Shown piece by piece: positions 1 to 12,400 of a stretch of 64,000 nt of DNA. The position numbers and the translations under genes were made by a program. Location of the stretch: the NCBI GenBank assembly GCA_023362775.1, contig JALMGJ010000003.1:54661416-54725415 (forward strand), written 5' to 3'. Under the pieces are notes generated by a model that was not told the DNA's origin, did no database searches, and saw only the letters and a program-made list of their open reading frames with translations. The stretch's first letter is position 1. Each line of letters begins with the position of its first letter. Source of the stretch: Charina bottae. Its lineage: Eukaryota > Chordata > Lepidosauria > Squamata > Charinaidae.

Positions 1-3000
1 TATTTGTTTGTTTGTTTCATTATTGTATTTTGTCTATTATTATGAGCAGTAAAGACTCTTTTTATGATTACGGCAGGATATAAATCTGATAATGACAAAC
101 TGAACCTCATTATCACTGAGAACCAATAGTGGAGTATAACGAACAGCCTGCCCTGCCCACAATCCTCAATAAACCTCAACATTTTCAAGGGTAAGAGATG
201 ACAAACCCCCTTTCATCAGCTAAAATGAGTTGAGAGGCACTTAGTGGTAGCACTTGTTCATTTACAGTGATGCAAAAGAGATGATGAACTAGGAGGTTCC
301 CACCCATGGGAAATTGTCCTCCTCCAATTGTCCATCCAATCCAAAGATCCACATTGGAGCACAGGGGGATAGTATCACTCCAGGAGTGCTGCCAAAGGCC
401 TGTGTGCAAGTGCCCTCACTCAGGGTCTTGTGTGGAAATGTGGGTTTGTGTAAAATAAACAACAAAAGCATCTGTGTCTCCTTCCAAAGCGCTAAAGCGG
501 TTAATCAGATAGAAAATGATAGCTAAATTAACGGATTTGGCTCAGATGGCTAAATTAACAGCTTTAATAAGAGAGCATTCTGTTTCTACATTTATATCAA
601 TTTGGCAACCACTTTTGGAATATTTGCTTGTAATCGAAAAAAATGATGTTTTGATTTTGGGTTTTAGAGATTGAATGATTTGTTGTAATAGAAATAATGT
701 TATGATAGGTTAATTAATTGTAAGAGATTAGATTTGTATATATCTGTATCGGAAAAAGTCGGAAGTTGCCTTTTGTTTCTTCTCTTTCTATTCACATCTT
801 TATAGTTTGTTCTTTTTTCTTTAGTTCTGTTTTCTATCTATTCTATAGTTTTTTCTTTTTTGTATTTTAATTATATCTTGAAAATAAAAAGTAAAACATA
901 AAAAAAAAGATAGAAAACAATAGCTGTGTGATATATGCAGGCATCTCAAACGTGAGACCAAGTTTATTTTTTGAACTAGCTGTAAAATCAGTACTCCAGT
1001 CAAAGCTTCTTAGCTGACCAAATCTGAGAAAGGCTCTGTGATATTTCAGAAACCTGTATGGATTGAGACCTGTGTATTTCTACAATTTCCCGGAGCCAAC
1101 AAGGAAGAAACTTAAAATATTATATACTGTATACGTATAATATTTAGGCATTTGCAGCATCATATTCCAAGATTATTGCTATTTTTTATTTCTCCATAAT
1201 TTTTGCATTGATTGAAATAGAATCTAATCATGAGGCCATAACTAGGAATGTTGAAACATGAAATGGCTGCCAAGTACATCTTAGTATATATTATAATGCA
1301 TAATATTTCTCTCTCAGTATGGAAAATTCCTTAGTTAATATTTAGCCTTAACATTATTTTAACTATATCTCTGCTGTAGTATGAATATAACATGCAACTG
1401 CAAACAGCTGTGAAAAAATCCAAACGTAAATGTGTTATGAAAATGTTCTGCAATTTTCAATGAATCCCTCAGAAGTAAGCACCACTGAGTTCCATACTTA
1501 TTCTCAGGTAAGTTTGTATAGGATTGCAGGTGGGAGAATTCACCATCAACATTAGCTATTAATTACATTTATAGCTGTTGAAGTGTGAAGTTTAGTACCA
1601 TTTCATCATTAATGGATGCTGAGTGCCAAAAAATTGCAACTGACTCTTCTTAGATTGATTGTCACAGTTCCAACATTTATCTACAGCAGGCCTTACCAGT
1701 AAGGCTATTGTTGAATATTCAGTAGGTCTGCTGATAAAAATGCATACATTAACTGGCTGAGCTTGCTTTTATATGAGAGGCTTGGTGTGGATTGACCACT
1801 AATAACAAAAAAATTGTAGGAATGAATCAGAAGTGCATGATATTTTTAAATCAGAAAGCAAATCCCATTAGCAATCTCAAAGGCTCAGCCTTTGACAATA
1901 TAAATAGGAGATATAAGGAAATATTCCATTAACTGGGCTTTGTTTAACAGAGGCAGAAATTGTCCATGGTAAGAGTGCTCACTTACTGTAGTATATTAGA
2001 ATTACAGGGCAATGTGACTTACTTGAATTAATCCATGTTTTTAATCTTCTGGCTCCCCCTGCTGGATTTAGAGGGGCCTGTTCTTGTCTTTTGGTATATG
2101 TCTTCTAAAGCAGTGTTTTGTTACCTTTTCAAGTTCACAAGCTTAGTTTTCTAAGTATGAAAAGAGAAGGAATATTGAAATAGAACATGTTTTAATCCTA
2201 CTTTATTTCCTCTTATATCTAATATATACATTATAAATCTTAATGGGATAAATGAATTTTCATATGATGGCATATTTCATCAATATTGGAGTGAGAATTG
2301 TTAAAGAAAGGCTTACAGTCCTGCTAGCTGGAGCTGCACAAGAACAACTTGGTAGCAAAACAGGATTAACTTGCAGAATGGCTTGGAGAATAGAGATCTT
2401 CCGCTGAACATAGTTTAAGAAACAGTATTCTAAGCTAAACGCAACAAAAGGGTCATAGTAAGCTTTGAGCTCAGTCACTACGTTGAAAGTAAATGCTTAA
2501 TTTTTTTGTAAATGTAGTCATATGAAATGTAAGCGTAGCAAACAACAAATTAAAGTCAGTTTGAATGCTACAAGGAGCCTTGGTATAGACTGTCTTCTAA
2601 ATGGAAGTTTCAGATTACAGTGTAATAAACAACACCCATTGTTGCTTGTAAACTGGAAAGCCGGTCTTTAATATTTTATTTTTATTGCTCCTTTACCGCA
2701 GAAACAAATTAGCTTTAAAAAATTAAACAATTGTCCACTTAATGGTTCTTTAATTAAACTTCTGAGTAAATGAATCAAAGCTTTCAATGTTACTGATCTT
2801 TGAAGGCAAACTAGACTCACCAAATAGTCAGTGGGGAACTAGGATCCATTCATTTATGTATACCATGGACAGGTCTCCACTATGGAAAATTCTAACATGA
2901 CTTTCAGCTGAATCTAGTTATATTACTTTCATGAAGCCTAAGCTAGAGTTTTCAAATTCCAGAATGAGATGTTTAGAAAGCACCAATTAAAAGCAGATAA

Positions 3001-3283
3001 TAAAATACTTACCATTAATCATCCTTTATTTTGTTTTTCAAAGCGCTCTTAGCCAAGGAATTTTATCAGCAAATTATACTAAGGTGTTGGTTCACACGTA
3101 AATTAATGGGAATTTCTGGAACTAGGTACTTTGTAATAATATTGACAGCAACAACATGTTGTTGACAACATTGGTTGTTTTCAAGCTGCTTTTTTTTAGG
3201 TTGATGGCTTTCTGTAGCCATGACTCACATCAAGTCATATTGTTGTCTACAGTGCTCATTGTAGAATCTTTCTTTTGTCACAG
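1..3283. other. RAB3B intron, AT-rich
   Basis: I see no coding exon here. The stretch is AT-rich, with TTTG and A-tract simple sequence near 1-25 and 895-910. A short relic at about 1465-1535 (AGAAGTAAGCACCACTGAGT) resembles a dispersed repeat that may recur near 13135-13200. Confidence 0.5.
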
Positions 3284-3408
3284 GGCCACTCAAATAAAGA
3301 CGTACTCCTGGGATAATGCACAAGTTATTCTGGTTGGGAACAAGTGTGATATGGAGGACGAAAGAATCATTCCTATTGAAAAAGGAAAACATTTGGCTGA
3401 TCAGTTGG
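3284..3408 (+). CDS. RAB3B: RAB3B penultimate coding exon
   Basis: The exon follows a TTTTGTCACAG acceptor. Its first base completes a Trp codon, and the frame continues [20 protein letters not shown], including the G4 NKCD motif. It ends at a GGTACAT donor in phase 1. Confidence 0.9.
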
Positions 3409-6400
3409 GTACATGTTCAACTTTATCTTTCTTCTCCCCCACTTTCTTCACCCTGACCTAAAGCCTTACCTCATCTTTTCAGGCTTTTCCAGATATATGG
3501 TTTGGTTTTGGTTTTTCATGATCATATGATCAATAATTATTATATAATTGCACAATATATATACAGTAGATATAAAATTATATCATATTATCATAACTTA
3601 ACATTCTAATAGTGAACATTCTAATTTATTAGAAAAGTGGTGAGATTAATCGGCAACAGATTTTAAAAAACTGATTTTTTAAAAGAACTCTTAATTCACA
3701 TACCTGTAAAAGCTATAGATAACAAGCACCTTCTGATGAATTTCTCCAAGAGATGTTTTTATTGCAGTTGTCCAGCCTCAATCATGAAATTTGATGAGGG
3801 ATCTAGGCAAGGGTGTTACCTAAATTAGGCAGCTGGTTCCAACAATAATTCAGGAGTGGGACTTAGAAAAATCCTCTTATTTTGACTTAGGATGTTTGAT
3901 ATGTGCCAAGATGCCTGGAGGGGGTCAGTATTAGAATTGTAATTACCATGATTATTATTTACTCCAGTTATTATGAACAGAAGAATGGTTTTTAGGCTGT
4001 TCCTGGCCACTAACTCTGCTGAATGTATTCTCACCCATACTATGAATGGGTGCATAGGCACTGTGCAGCCTTGGTGTGTCTTTTGGACAGTGGCTGGTTC
4101 AAATCCAGCCCTGCCAAGTTGTGCCTTAAAAATGGAAACAAGTAACGTGCACAAACCAGACATACCCCAGAAGATTCTAGATATCATCATCTTCCAAATT
4201 TTGGTTTTCTCAGTTCCAGCCTGGATAATATGCTAAAACTTAAGCAAGTTTCTGACTCTGATTAACAAGCTGAGTGTGACATGGGGCTAGATGGGAACAC
4301 GTCCATCATTATTAACATTTACAGTGGACTACCATGCAAACACAGACTAAAAAAGGATTAAAAAATAGAGAAAAACACCAGAGTTTGGGAAGACCTTGCA
4401 GTTCCAGGAAGCTCAATCGCTGTCACTAGAGTAATCAGCTTGGTTAGATGGATGGTCCAAATCCAGAAGCTTCTGGACTACAATGCTGCCATCAGCAGTT
4501 TCAGGGTTAGCCATGTAGAGATCTGCATTAGGCTCCAACAGTGTTTATCAGTTAGCTCAAGGGTCGGAAATGGCGGCTCGCGAGCCAAATGCGGCTCTTT
4601 GGCCCCTTGAGTGTGGCTCTTCCGCAGGCAGGCGTGGCGGGCGTGGCGGGGGCAGGTGCGGCAGCGAATGTGGCGGGGGCAGGCGCGGCAGCGAGTGTGG
4701 CGGGGCAGGTGCGGCAGCGGGCATGGTGTGCGTGGCTGTGGGCATACCCCTGGCAACCGCCTAGGCCCAGCCTCTCTTTTTCCTCCGGGGACGGGCTTCA
4801 CACAGTCTCGCGAGAGTTTGGAAGCCTCCGTCTCCGGCAGCCATCTTGACGACGGGCACTTGCCCATCGCCTTATCCCAGGGCTTTCCAAACTGTGTGTC
4901 GACACAATACTGTGTCGCCGGGGGCCCCCAAGTGTGTCGCGTGACAAGCCGGAAGCGCTGATGAAAATGCCCTCGGTTCTGGCAGGGAGGTGAAAATCGC
5001 GTGCGCGCTGCCAGGCCGGAGTGGAAATTCTCTGCGCCAATCAGCTGTGCGTCGGGAAGCCCGGCAGCCTGCACGCGCGATTTTTGCCTCCCTGCCGGAA
5101 CTGAGGGCATTTTCGGGGTCCCCGGAGTCTGCCCTTTCGAAGGGGCAGCGGCGGTGGTGGGTCATCAGTGCTTCCGGGTTCCAGGACGCCGCTGCCCCTT
5201 TGGAAAAGCAAGCTCTGGGGACCCCGAAAATGCCCTCGGTTCCAGCAGGGAGGCAAAAATCGTGTGCGCACGCTGCGGGGCTTCCCGGCGCACAGCTGAT
5301 CAGCACAGAGAATTTCCACCCCGTCCCCCCCCACCGCGCCAATCAGCTGTGCGTCGGGAAGCCCGGCAGCCTGCACGCGCGATTTTTGCCTCCCTGCCGG
5401 AACCGAGGGCATTTTCGGGGTCCCCGGAGCCTGCCCTTTCGAAGGGGCAGCCGTTGCCGCCGCAGCGACAACCTGGAAGCACCGCCGCCGGTGCTTCCAG
5501 GTTTTTGTGGGCTGGCCGTTGGTGTGTCGCCAACGGCAAAAGTTTGGAAAGCCCTGCCTTAACCTCTTCCTTGCTGCTCTGCTTACTCTTTTTCTCCGTG
5601 CAAAAGCAGCACATTTCCACCCCACAGCCCTAAGTGTGCGCAATTGGCTCCCGCCCGCAATGCCCCACCAGCTTTACTTTGCCTGGACTGGGGGCGTGAG
5701 CGGCTCCGGAAGAGAAGCGACTGGAGCAGTCGAGCCTCTCTTTCCCTTCTTCTTCCAAACCTCCCCCGCCCCCTTCCAGAGCAATTTGTCGAAGACGCCC
5801 GCTTGCTGCTGCTGCGTGGCTGCTGCTCAACTGATCATGAAGGAACCAGGATGTTTACGCGAGCGTGCTTTACCTACCCACTTTTTAATATATTTGGTTC
5901 TGCTGGGGGCGGGGAAGGGATCTTGACCGGCCAGGGAAGGCGCGTGGGCGGAGCTGCCTGCCTGGCACTCGGGCGCTCCGGCTGGGGTGCAGCGGGACGG
6001 GAGCTCCGCCCGTGCGCCTTCCCTGGCCGGTCCTCGCGGGCCGCCGGCGATGCTCCCGTCCCGCTGCACCCCAGCCGGAGCGCCCGAGTGCCAGGCAGGC
6101 AGCTCCGCCTGCGCAGTCGTGGCAGCAGGCATGGCAGCAGCAGGCCCTAAGTGTGCGCGATTGGCCCCCGCCCGCAAACCCCGCCCCCTTCCACGCGATT
6201 GGCTCCCGCCCGCAAAACCCGTCCCCTTCCACGCGATTGGCTCCCGCCCGCAAACCCCTCCCCCTTCCACGCGATTGGCCCCCGCCCGCAAACCCCGCCC
6301 CCTGGCTCTCGAGCACTTCAAAATGTGCACGAGCATGTCAAAATGGCTCCCGGCAAAAAAAGTTTGCCGACCCCTGAGTTAGCTTATTCACCAGTTCTGG

Positions 6401-9400
6401 GCTTCCACTGCAGTATTTTGCTGCAAGAGAGCATTCCAAAACCTCTAATGTTTTTAATATTTCAACCAATGATTATCAGAGAAGACAAGCCAGTGTTGAA
6501 AGAATCTCAAAGCCTTGTGTCTGTCATTGTCTCTCTCTAAGGTTTTTATTCCGCTAAACATGAAATTGGACTTAGCAATGTTTTCCTTCTCCAGTATTTG
6601 ACTCAAGTAAGGCATGTAGGGATCCTTTCCCCATAACTTTATTTCACTGTATGCTTTCTTCCTGCTTTGTGCTTTCCCTTTCAAACTCCTCTTCTTGTCC
6701 AGAATACTTATTTATACCTGACCCATTTCTCCAGCCATTATGACTGTAACAGCCCTTCTACTTATGCCTGTATTCTGTTTGGTATCTCAGTTTGCCTCAA
6801 TGCTCAAGTCTTAATCATTATTCTAAAAACTCTTCTCCCTTCTCTCCATAATTATACGTTACCTCATTCAATCCCACCGTGTACTCTGCTGTTTGAACTC
6901 TATGTAACGAGGTTCTAGCATCTCCAATTTTTTTCTTTATCCTAGTTATGGTTCCAGAGTCTTAGTCTGATACTTACCACTGTCTTTCTGCTACTTTGCA
7001 GCAGATAAATTACACTGCCACTCAAATAGGTAATCAGTGGGAGCAGACTTGGAATGGAGGTACCTTGAAACACATAAAAATAAATGCTGGGTTCACACAC
7101 CATACTAAACATATTATTTAACCATATTTTATTGAACAAACACAAGTTGGATTTGCATAATACTCTAATATTTATCTAACAATAACTTCCAAAACTAAGA
7201 ACTGAAGGAGCACATGAAATAAATTAAAAAATGAGGAGTTATATCAAAGAACCTGGATGCTCCACAGAATGCAGAACCAAGGAACATTAAAGAAACATTA
7301 GGCTTAAAAATATATGCACGTCAGCCTTGGCTGAACACCTGTCAGCATCCTGGCATGATATAACAGCTGTTTCTCCAGAATTCTTGGAGAAATAATAGAA
7401 AAGTATAAATATCCAAATAATTGAAATGAGGAGGAAGTTATCAGCGGTCTACATGGCAATTAATGACTGGTTATGGGCATTCCACTCAACTGCAGGATCT
7501 ATGGACCTGAGTTGTTGCCAAAGGATTTAGCAGAATAGCTAGACCAGAGCTTTCCAAACTGTGTGTCGGGACACACTAGTGTGTCGGCTGCAGTGTCTGG
7601 GTGTGTCGTGGCTGCTGCTGCATCTGAGCAGGATTCTGTGCAGGTCCTAGTGCCTGCCTTGTGCCTTGCTGCCTCCAAACCTGCCCTGCCAGGATTCCGC
7701 ACAGGTCCTAGTGCCTGCCTTGTGCCTTGCTGCCTCCAAATCTGCTTTGATTCCACACAGGTCCTAGTGCCTGCTTTGTGCCCTGCTGTAAGAGTGTGTC
7801 GTGAAATGATGCATGTCTAAAAAGTGTGTCACCAACATGAAAAGTTTGGAAAGCTCTGAGCTAGAAAAGCGTCAGCCATATATTCATTGTCTCACAAGGC
7901 ATTTCCTGGAAATCATTTAACCAATAACAATAGCTATGAAAACCTATATAACACGATTGAATGTTATAGTTTAACACAATGTGTAAATTCAAGTATAGCT
8001 CTCAGGTCACAATTCAAACATCACAAAGTACAGATCAGTAGGTTTTCAACAAAAACAAGCAATTGCCATTGTTTATGATGTAGGGGGGAACTGAGGAGCC
8101 TGCGATTAAGTAATGGATCTCAACTTACTATTAGCAATCCCTTTCTCAGGAAAGAAAGATATGGCTGTTGTGGGTCTTCCGGGCTGTGTGGCCGTGTTCT
8201 GGAAGTTGTGGTTCCTAACGTTTCGCCAGCATCTGTGGCCAGCATCTTCAGAGGGCAGGAGCACAGATAGAAGCAAAATCTCTGTGCCCAGGTAGAGTGG
8301 CAATGTTCTATTTATAGAGCTAAATTATAGGAGATTAGGTGGGGTTTTTTGTTGTGTTGAAATGTTAGCAAGTGGCTGATGAGCGTGATTAGCATGTTCA
8401 TTGTGAGAAGTATTCCCATGTCCTGGTGGTTGGACTGAGTTCGTTGACCTTTTGCAGGCTGTGTTTTTCAGGACTGGTAGCCAGGTTTTGCTAATTTTTA
8501 AACTTTCTTCTTTTTTATTGTAACTGTGCTGGTGTTTGTGAATTTCAATGGCTTCTCTGTATAATCTGGTGTAGTGGCTTTTGGTGTTGTCCAGTATTTC
8601 TGTGTTTTCAAATAGGATTTTGTGTCCTGTTTGCTTGAGAGCATGTTCAGCTACTGAAGATTTTTCCGGTTGCTGTAGTCTGCAGTGTCTTTCGTGTTCT
8701 TTTATCCTGGTGTAAATGCTTCGTTTTGTGGTTCCGATGTATACTTGTCCGCAGCTGCATGGTATGCGGTATACTCCTGCAGCGGTGCGGGGGTCCCTTT
8801 TGTCTTTTGCTGATTTTAGCATTTGTTGTATTTTTCTGGTGGGTCTGAAGACTGTTTGAAAGTTGTGTTTTTCCATCAGTTTTCCCATGCGGTCAGTGAC
8901 TCCTTTGATGTAGGGCAGGAATACTTTGTTTGTGTGGGGCTGTTTTTCTTCAGTTGGATGTTGTTTTCTTGGTTTGATGGCTCTTTTTATTTCATTCTTG
9001 GAATAGCCATTCGCCTGTAGGACCCAATTCAGGTGGTTAAGTTCACTGTTGAGAAATTGGGTTTCACAGTTTCGATTAGCACGATCCACCAAGGTTTTGA
9101 TCATGCCTCTCTTTTGTCGTGGGTGGTGACTGGAATTTTTGTGCAGATACCGGTCTGCATGGGTGGGTTTTCTGTATACTTTGTGTCCTAGTTTGAGGTC
9201 CGGTTTGCGTATGACCAGCGTATCTAAAAATGGAAGTTTGCCGTCAGTTTCTTTTTCCATAGTGAATTGTATATTGGGGTGGATGCCGTTTAGGTGGTCC
9301 AAAAATTTCTCCAGTTCTTCTTCAGTATGACTCCAAATTGCGAAGGTGTCATCCACGAACCGGAACCAGACTGTTGGTGTAATGGGTGCTGATTCCAAAG

Positions 9401-12400
9401 CCTGTTTTTCAAAGTGTTCCATGTAAAAGTTTGCTATGACTGGGCTCAGGGGGCTTCCCATGGCAACGCCATCCATCTGTTCGTAGAACTCATTCTCCCA
9501 TTGAAAGTAACTAGTTGTTAGGCAGTGTTGAAATAAAGCTGTAATGTCTTCTGGGAAGATTTGCTTGATGAGTGCCAGGGTGTCCCTTACTGGCACCTTG
9601 GTAAACAGGGAGACCACGTCAAAGCTGACCAGTTTGTCCATGTGGTTGAGTTTTAGGGTGCTGATTTTGTTGATGAAGTGTCCTGAGTCTTTGATGTGGG
9701 ATGGAGTCTGTCCGATGTGGGTCTGTAAAAGGGTAGCCAAATGTTTGGATAATTCATATGTAGTGCCATTGGCTCCCCAACATATGAATTATCCAAACAT
9801 TTGGCTACCCTTTTACAGACCCACATCGGACAGACTCCATCCCACATCAAAGACTCAGGACACTTCATCAACAAAATCAGCACCCTAAAACTCAACCACA
9901 TGGACAAACTGGTCAGCTTTGACGTGGTCTCCCTGTTTACCAAGGTGCCAGTAAGGGACACCCTGGCACTCATCAAGCAAATCTTCCCAGAAGACATTAC
10001 AGCTTTATTTCAACACTGCCTAACAACTAGTTACTTTCAATGGGAGAATGAGTTCTACGAACAGATGGATGGCGTTGCCATGGGAAGCCCCCTGAGCCCA
10101 GTCATAGCAAACTTTTACATGGAACACTTTGAAAAACAGGCTTTGGAATCGGCACCCATTACACCAACAGTCTGGTTCCGGTTCGTGGATGACACCTTCA
10201 CAATTTGGAGTCATACTGAAGAAGAACTGGAGAAATTTTTGGACCACCTAAACGGCATCCACCCCAATATACAATTCACTATGGAAAAAGAAACTGACGG
10301 CAAACTTCCATTTTTAGATACGCTGGTCATACGCAAACCGGACCTCAAACTAGGACACAAAGTATACAGAAAACCCACCCATGCAGACCGGTATCTGCAC
10401 AAAAATTCCAGTCACCACCCACGACAAAAGAGAGGCATGATCAAAACCTTGGTGGATCGTGCTAATCGAAACTGTGAAACCCAATTTCTCAACAGTGAAC
10501 TTAACCACCTGAATTGGGTCCTACAGGCGAATGGCTATTCCAAGAATGAAATAAAAAGAGCCATCAAACCAAGAAAACAACATCCAACTGAAGAAAAACA
10601 GCCCCACACAAACAAAGTATTCCTGCCCTACATCAAAGGAGTCACTGACCGCATGGGAAAACTGATGGAAAAACACAACTTTCAAACAGTCTTCAGACCC
10701 ACCAGAAAAATACAACAAATGCTAAAATCAGCAAAAGACAAAAGGGACCCCCGCACCGCTGCAGGAGTATACCGCATACCATGCAGCTGCGGACAAGTAT
10801 ACATCGGAACCACAAAACGAAGCATTTACACCAGGATAAAAGAACACGAAAGACACTGCAGACTACAGCAACCGGAAAAATCTTCAGTAGCTGAACATGC
10901 TCTCAAGCAAACAGGACACAAAATCCTATTTGAAAACACAGAAATACTGGACAACACCAAAAGCCACTACACCAGATTATACAGAGAAGCCATTGAAATT
11001 CACAAACACCAGCACAGTTCACAAACACCAGCACACATTCCCAGGACATGGGAATACTTCTCACAAGGAACATGCTAATCATGCTCATCAGCCACTCGTT
11101 AACATTTCAACACAACAAAAAAACCCACCTAATCTCCTATAATTTAGCTCTATAAATAGAACATTGCCACTCTACCTGGGCACAGAGATTTTGCTTCTAT
11201 CTGTGCTCCTGCCCTCTGAAGATGCTGGCCACAGATGCTGGCGAAACGTTAGGAACCACAACTTCCAGAACACGGCCACACAGCCCGGAAGACCCACAAC
11301 AGCCATCGAACTCCGGCCGTGAAAGCCTTCGACAATACAAAGAAAGATATGTATTTTGCTTTGGTTCCGTTACCATAGCTGCTACTATATATGTTACTAT
11401 ACCTCTCACATAAATCATTGGTAATTATGGCCATCTATAGGAAGGCAAAGTGGGGAATAACCACAAGAGGTTCCAGGTGCAAAGGTATATCTGACAAAGA
11501 AGCAATTGTGGTCTATGAGAAAAAGACCCAAAATCCATAGGCCTCACAAATCAAATGCCTTTCAGTGATTAAAACTGTATCACGATGCATCCACCAATGG
11601 CTCCTTTATGACAGGAAATGCACTAATCTAATAGAATCAGGAATATGTTTGCTAGCTAGCTGCATAAAGGCTTCTACATCTTCTGCAGTTTTCTCAAAGC
11701 CCCTGAAAGCCTTATGCATTTCCCAGAAGTATGCAGAAGGTAAATGCTTGTTAGTTACTCAGCTTCCTAAAAAAATATGGACTAAGTACATCTTGATGTG
11801 ATTTAGAAAGGCGTTTCTTATGTTATTGGCAAGACTGCATGCTCAGAACCACTTATTAGTTACACTTTACTAGTGCAAGGATCTTAAGTATGCATTCTTA
11901 TGTTGTACATTGAAATACCTTGGTGGGCCACTGGGCTTCTTGGGGAAATCTTTGCCGAACCCAAGTGGGCAGAATCTGGAATGCATACCTCCAGTTGGAC
12001 CATCCACAGGTCAAATGATTTCAGAAACTTTCTCCTATATAAACTGTGAGACAATGACAAACCTCCTTACCTGCTCTGAACTTGAGGTGTTGTTCTCATA
12101 AGAAACCGGCTGCTTATGAACTGAACAGAAAATCCAACTCCAAAGTAGTGTGAAAAGCAATCTTGAGATAACCTGATAACTGATTTGTCTACCTTTTTCC
12201 AAAATAAAAACTAGGTTTTGATTACTTTGAAGCTAGCGCCAAGGAGAATATCAACGTCAGACAGGTCTTTGAGCGCCTCGTAGACATCATTTGTGAGAAG
12301 ATGTCAGAGAGCCTGGAGTCAGAAGCTTCAAAGGCTACTGCAGGGAAGAATGTGCGTCTCACATATCAGCCACCCCCACTGCAGCAGAAGTGCTCCTGTT

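Larger units (their letters stand above)
4558..6376. mobile_element. hAT-type non-autonomous element with a nested hAT copy
   Basis: The termini are CAAGGGTCGG at the left and TTGCCGACCCCTG at the right, a degenerate inverted pair. Flanking octamers are identical (AGTTAGCT at 4550-4557 and 6377-6384), as expected for hAT. No transposase is present. The interior is very CpG-rich. It holds a GGCGGGGGCAGG tandem array (about 4636-4725), a perfect 58-bp hairpin, and a roughly 37-bp minisatellite at 6150-6310. A second hAT element is inserted at 4878-5556. Several long open frames here have no protein-like features and arise from GC richness. Confidence 0.85.
9781..11338 (+). mobile_element. Penelope-like retroelement, right arm of palindrome
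   Basis: This is the plus-strand partner of the left arm. The two 5' ends face each other across a 20-base spacer (9761-9780). The coding part differs from the left arm at very few positions, for example Thr for Ala just after the FVDD motif. Near 11005-11045 about 105 bases are replaced by a short repeated segment (CACAAACACCAGCACA twice), which shifts the frame. The tail is complete and ends before the target duplication. Confidence 0.9.

Noticed and set aside
4478..6382. Many long overlapping open frames on both strands (up to about 210 codons)
   Set aside because: They lie in GC-rich, stop-poor hAT MITE sequence with tandem and inverted repeats. Translations are Arg/Pro/Gly/Ala-rich with no domain, and frames on opposite strands are equally long.
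8325..11078. A host gene with RT and GIY-YIG domains
   Set aside because: The two frames are inverted copies of a 5'-truncated Penelope-like element with a target duplication, not a domesticated gene.
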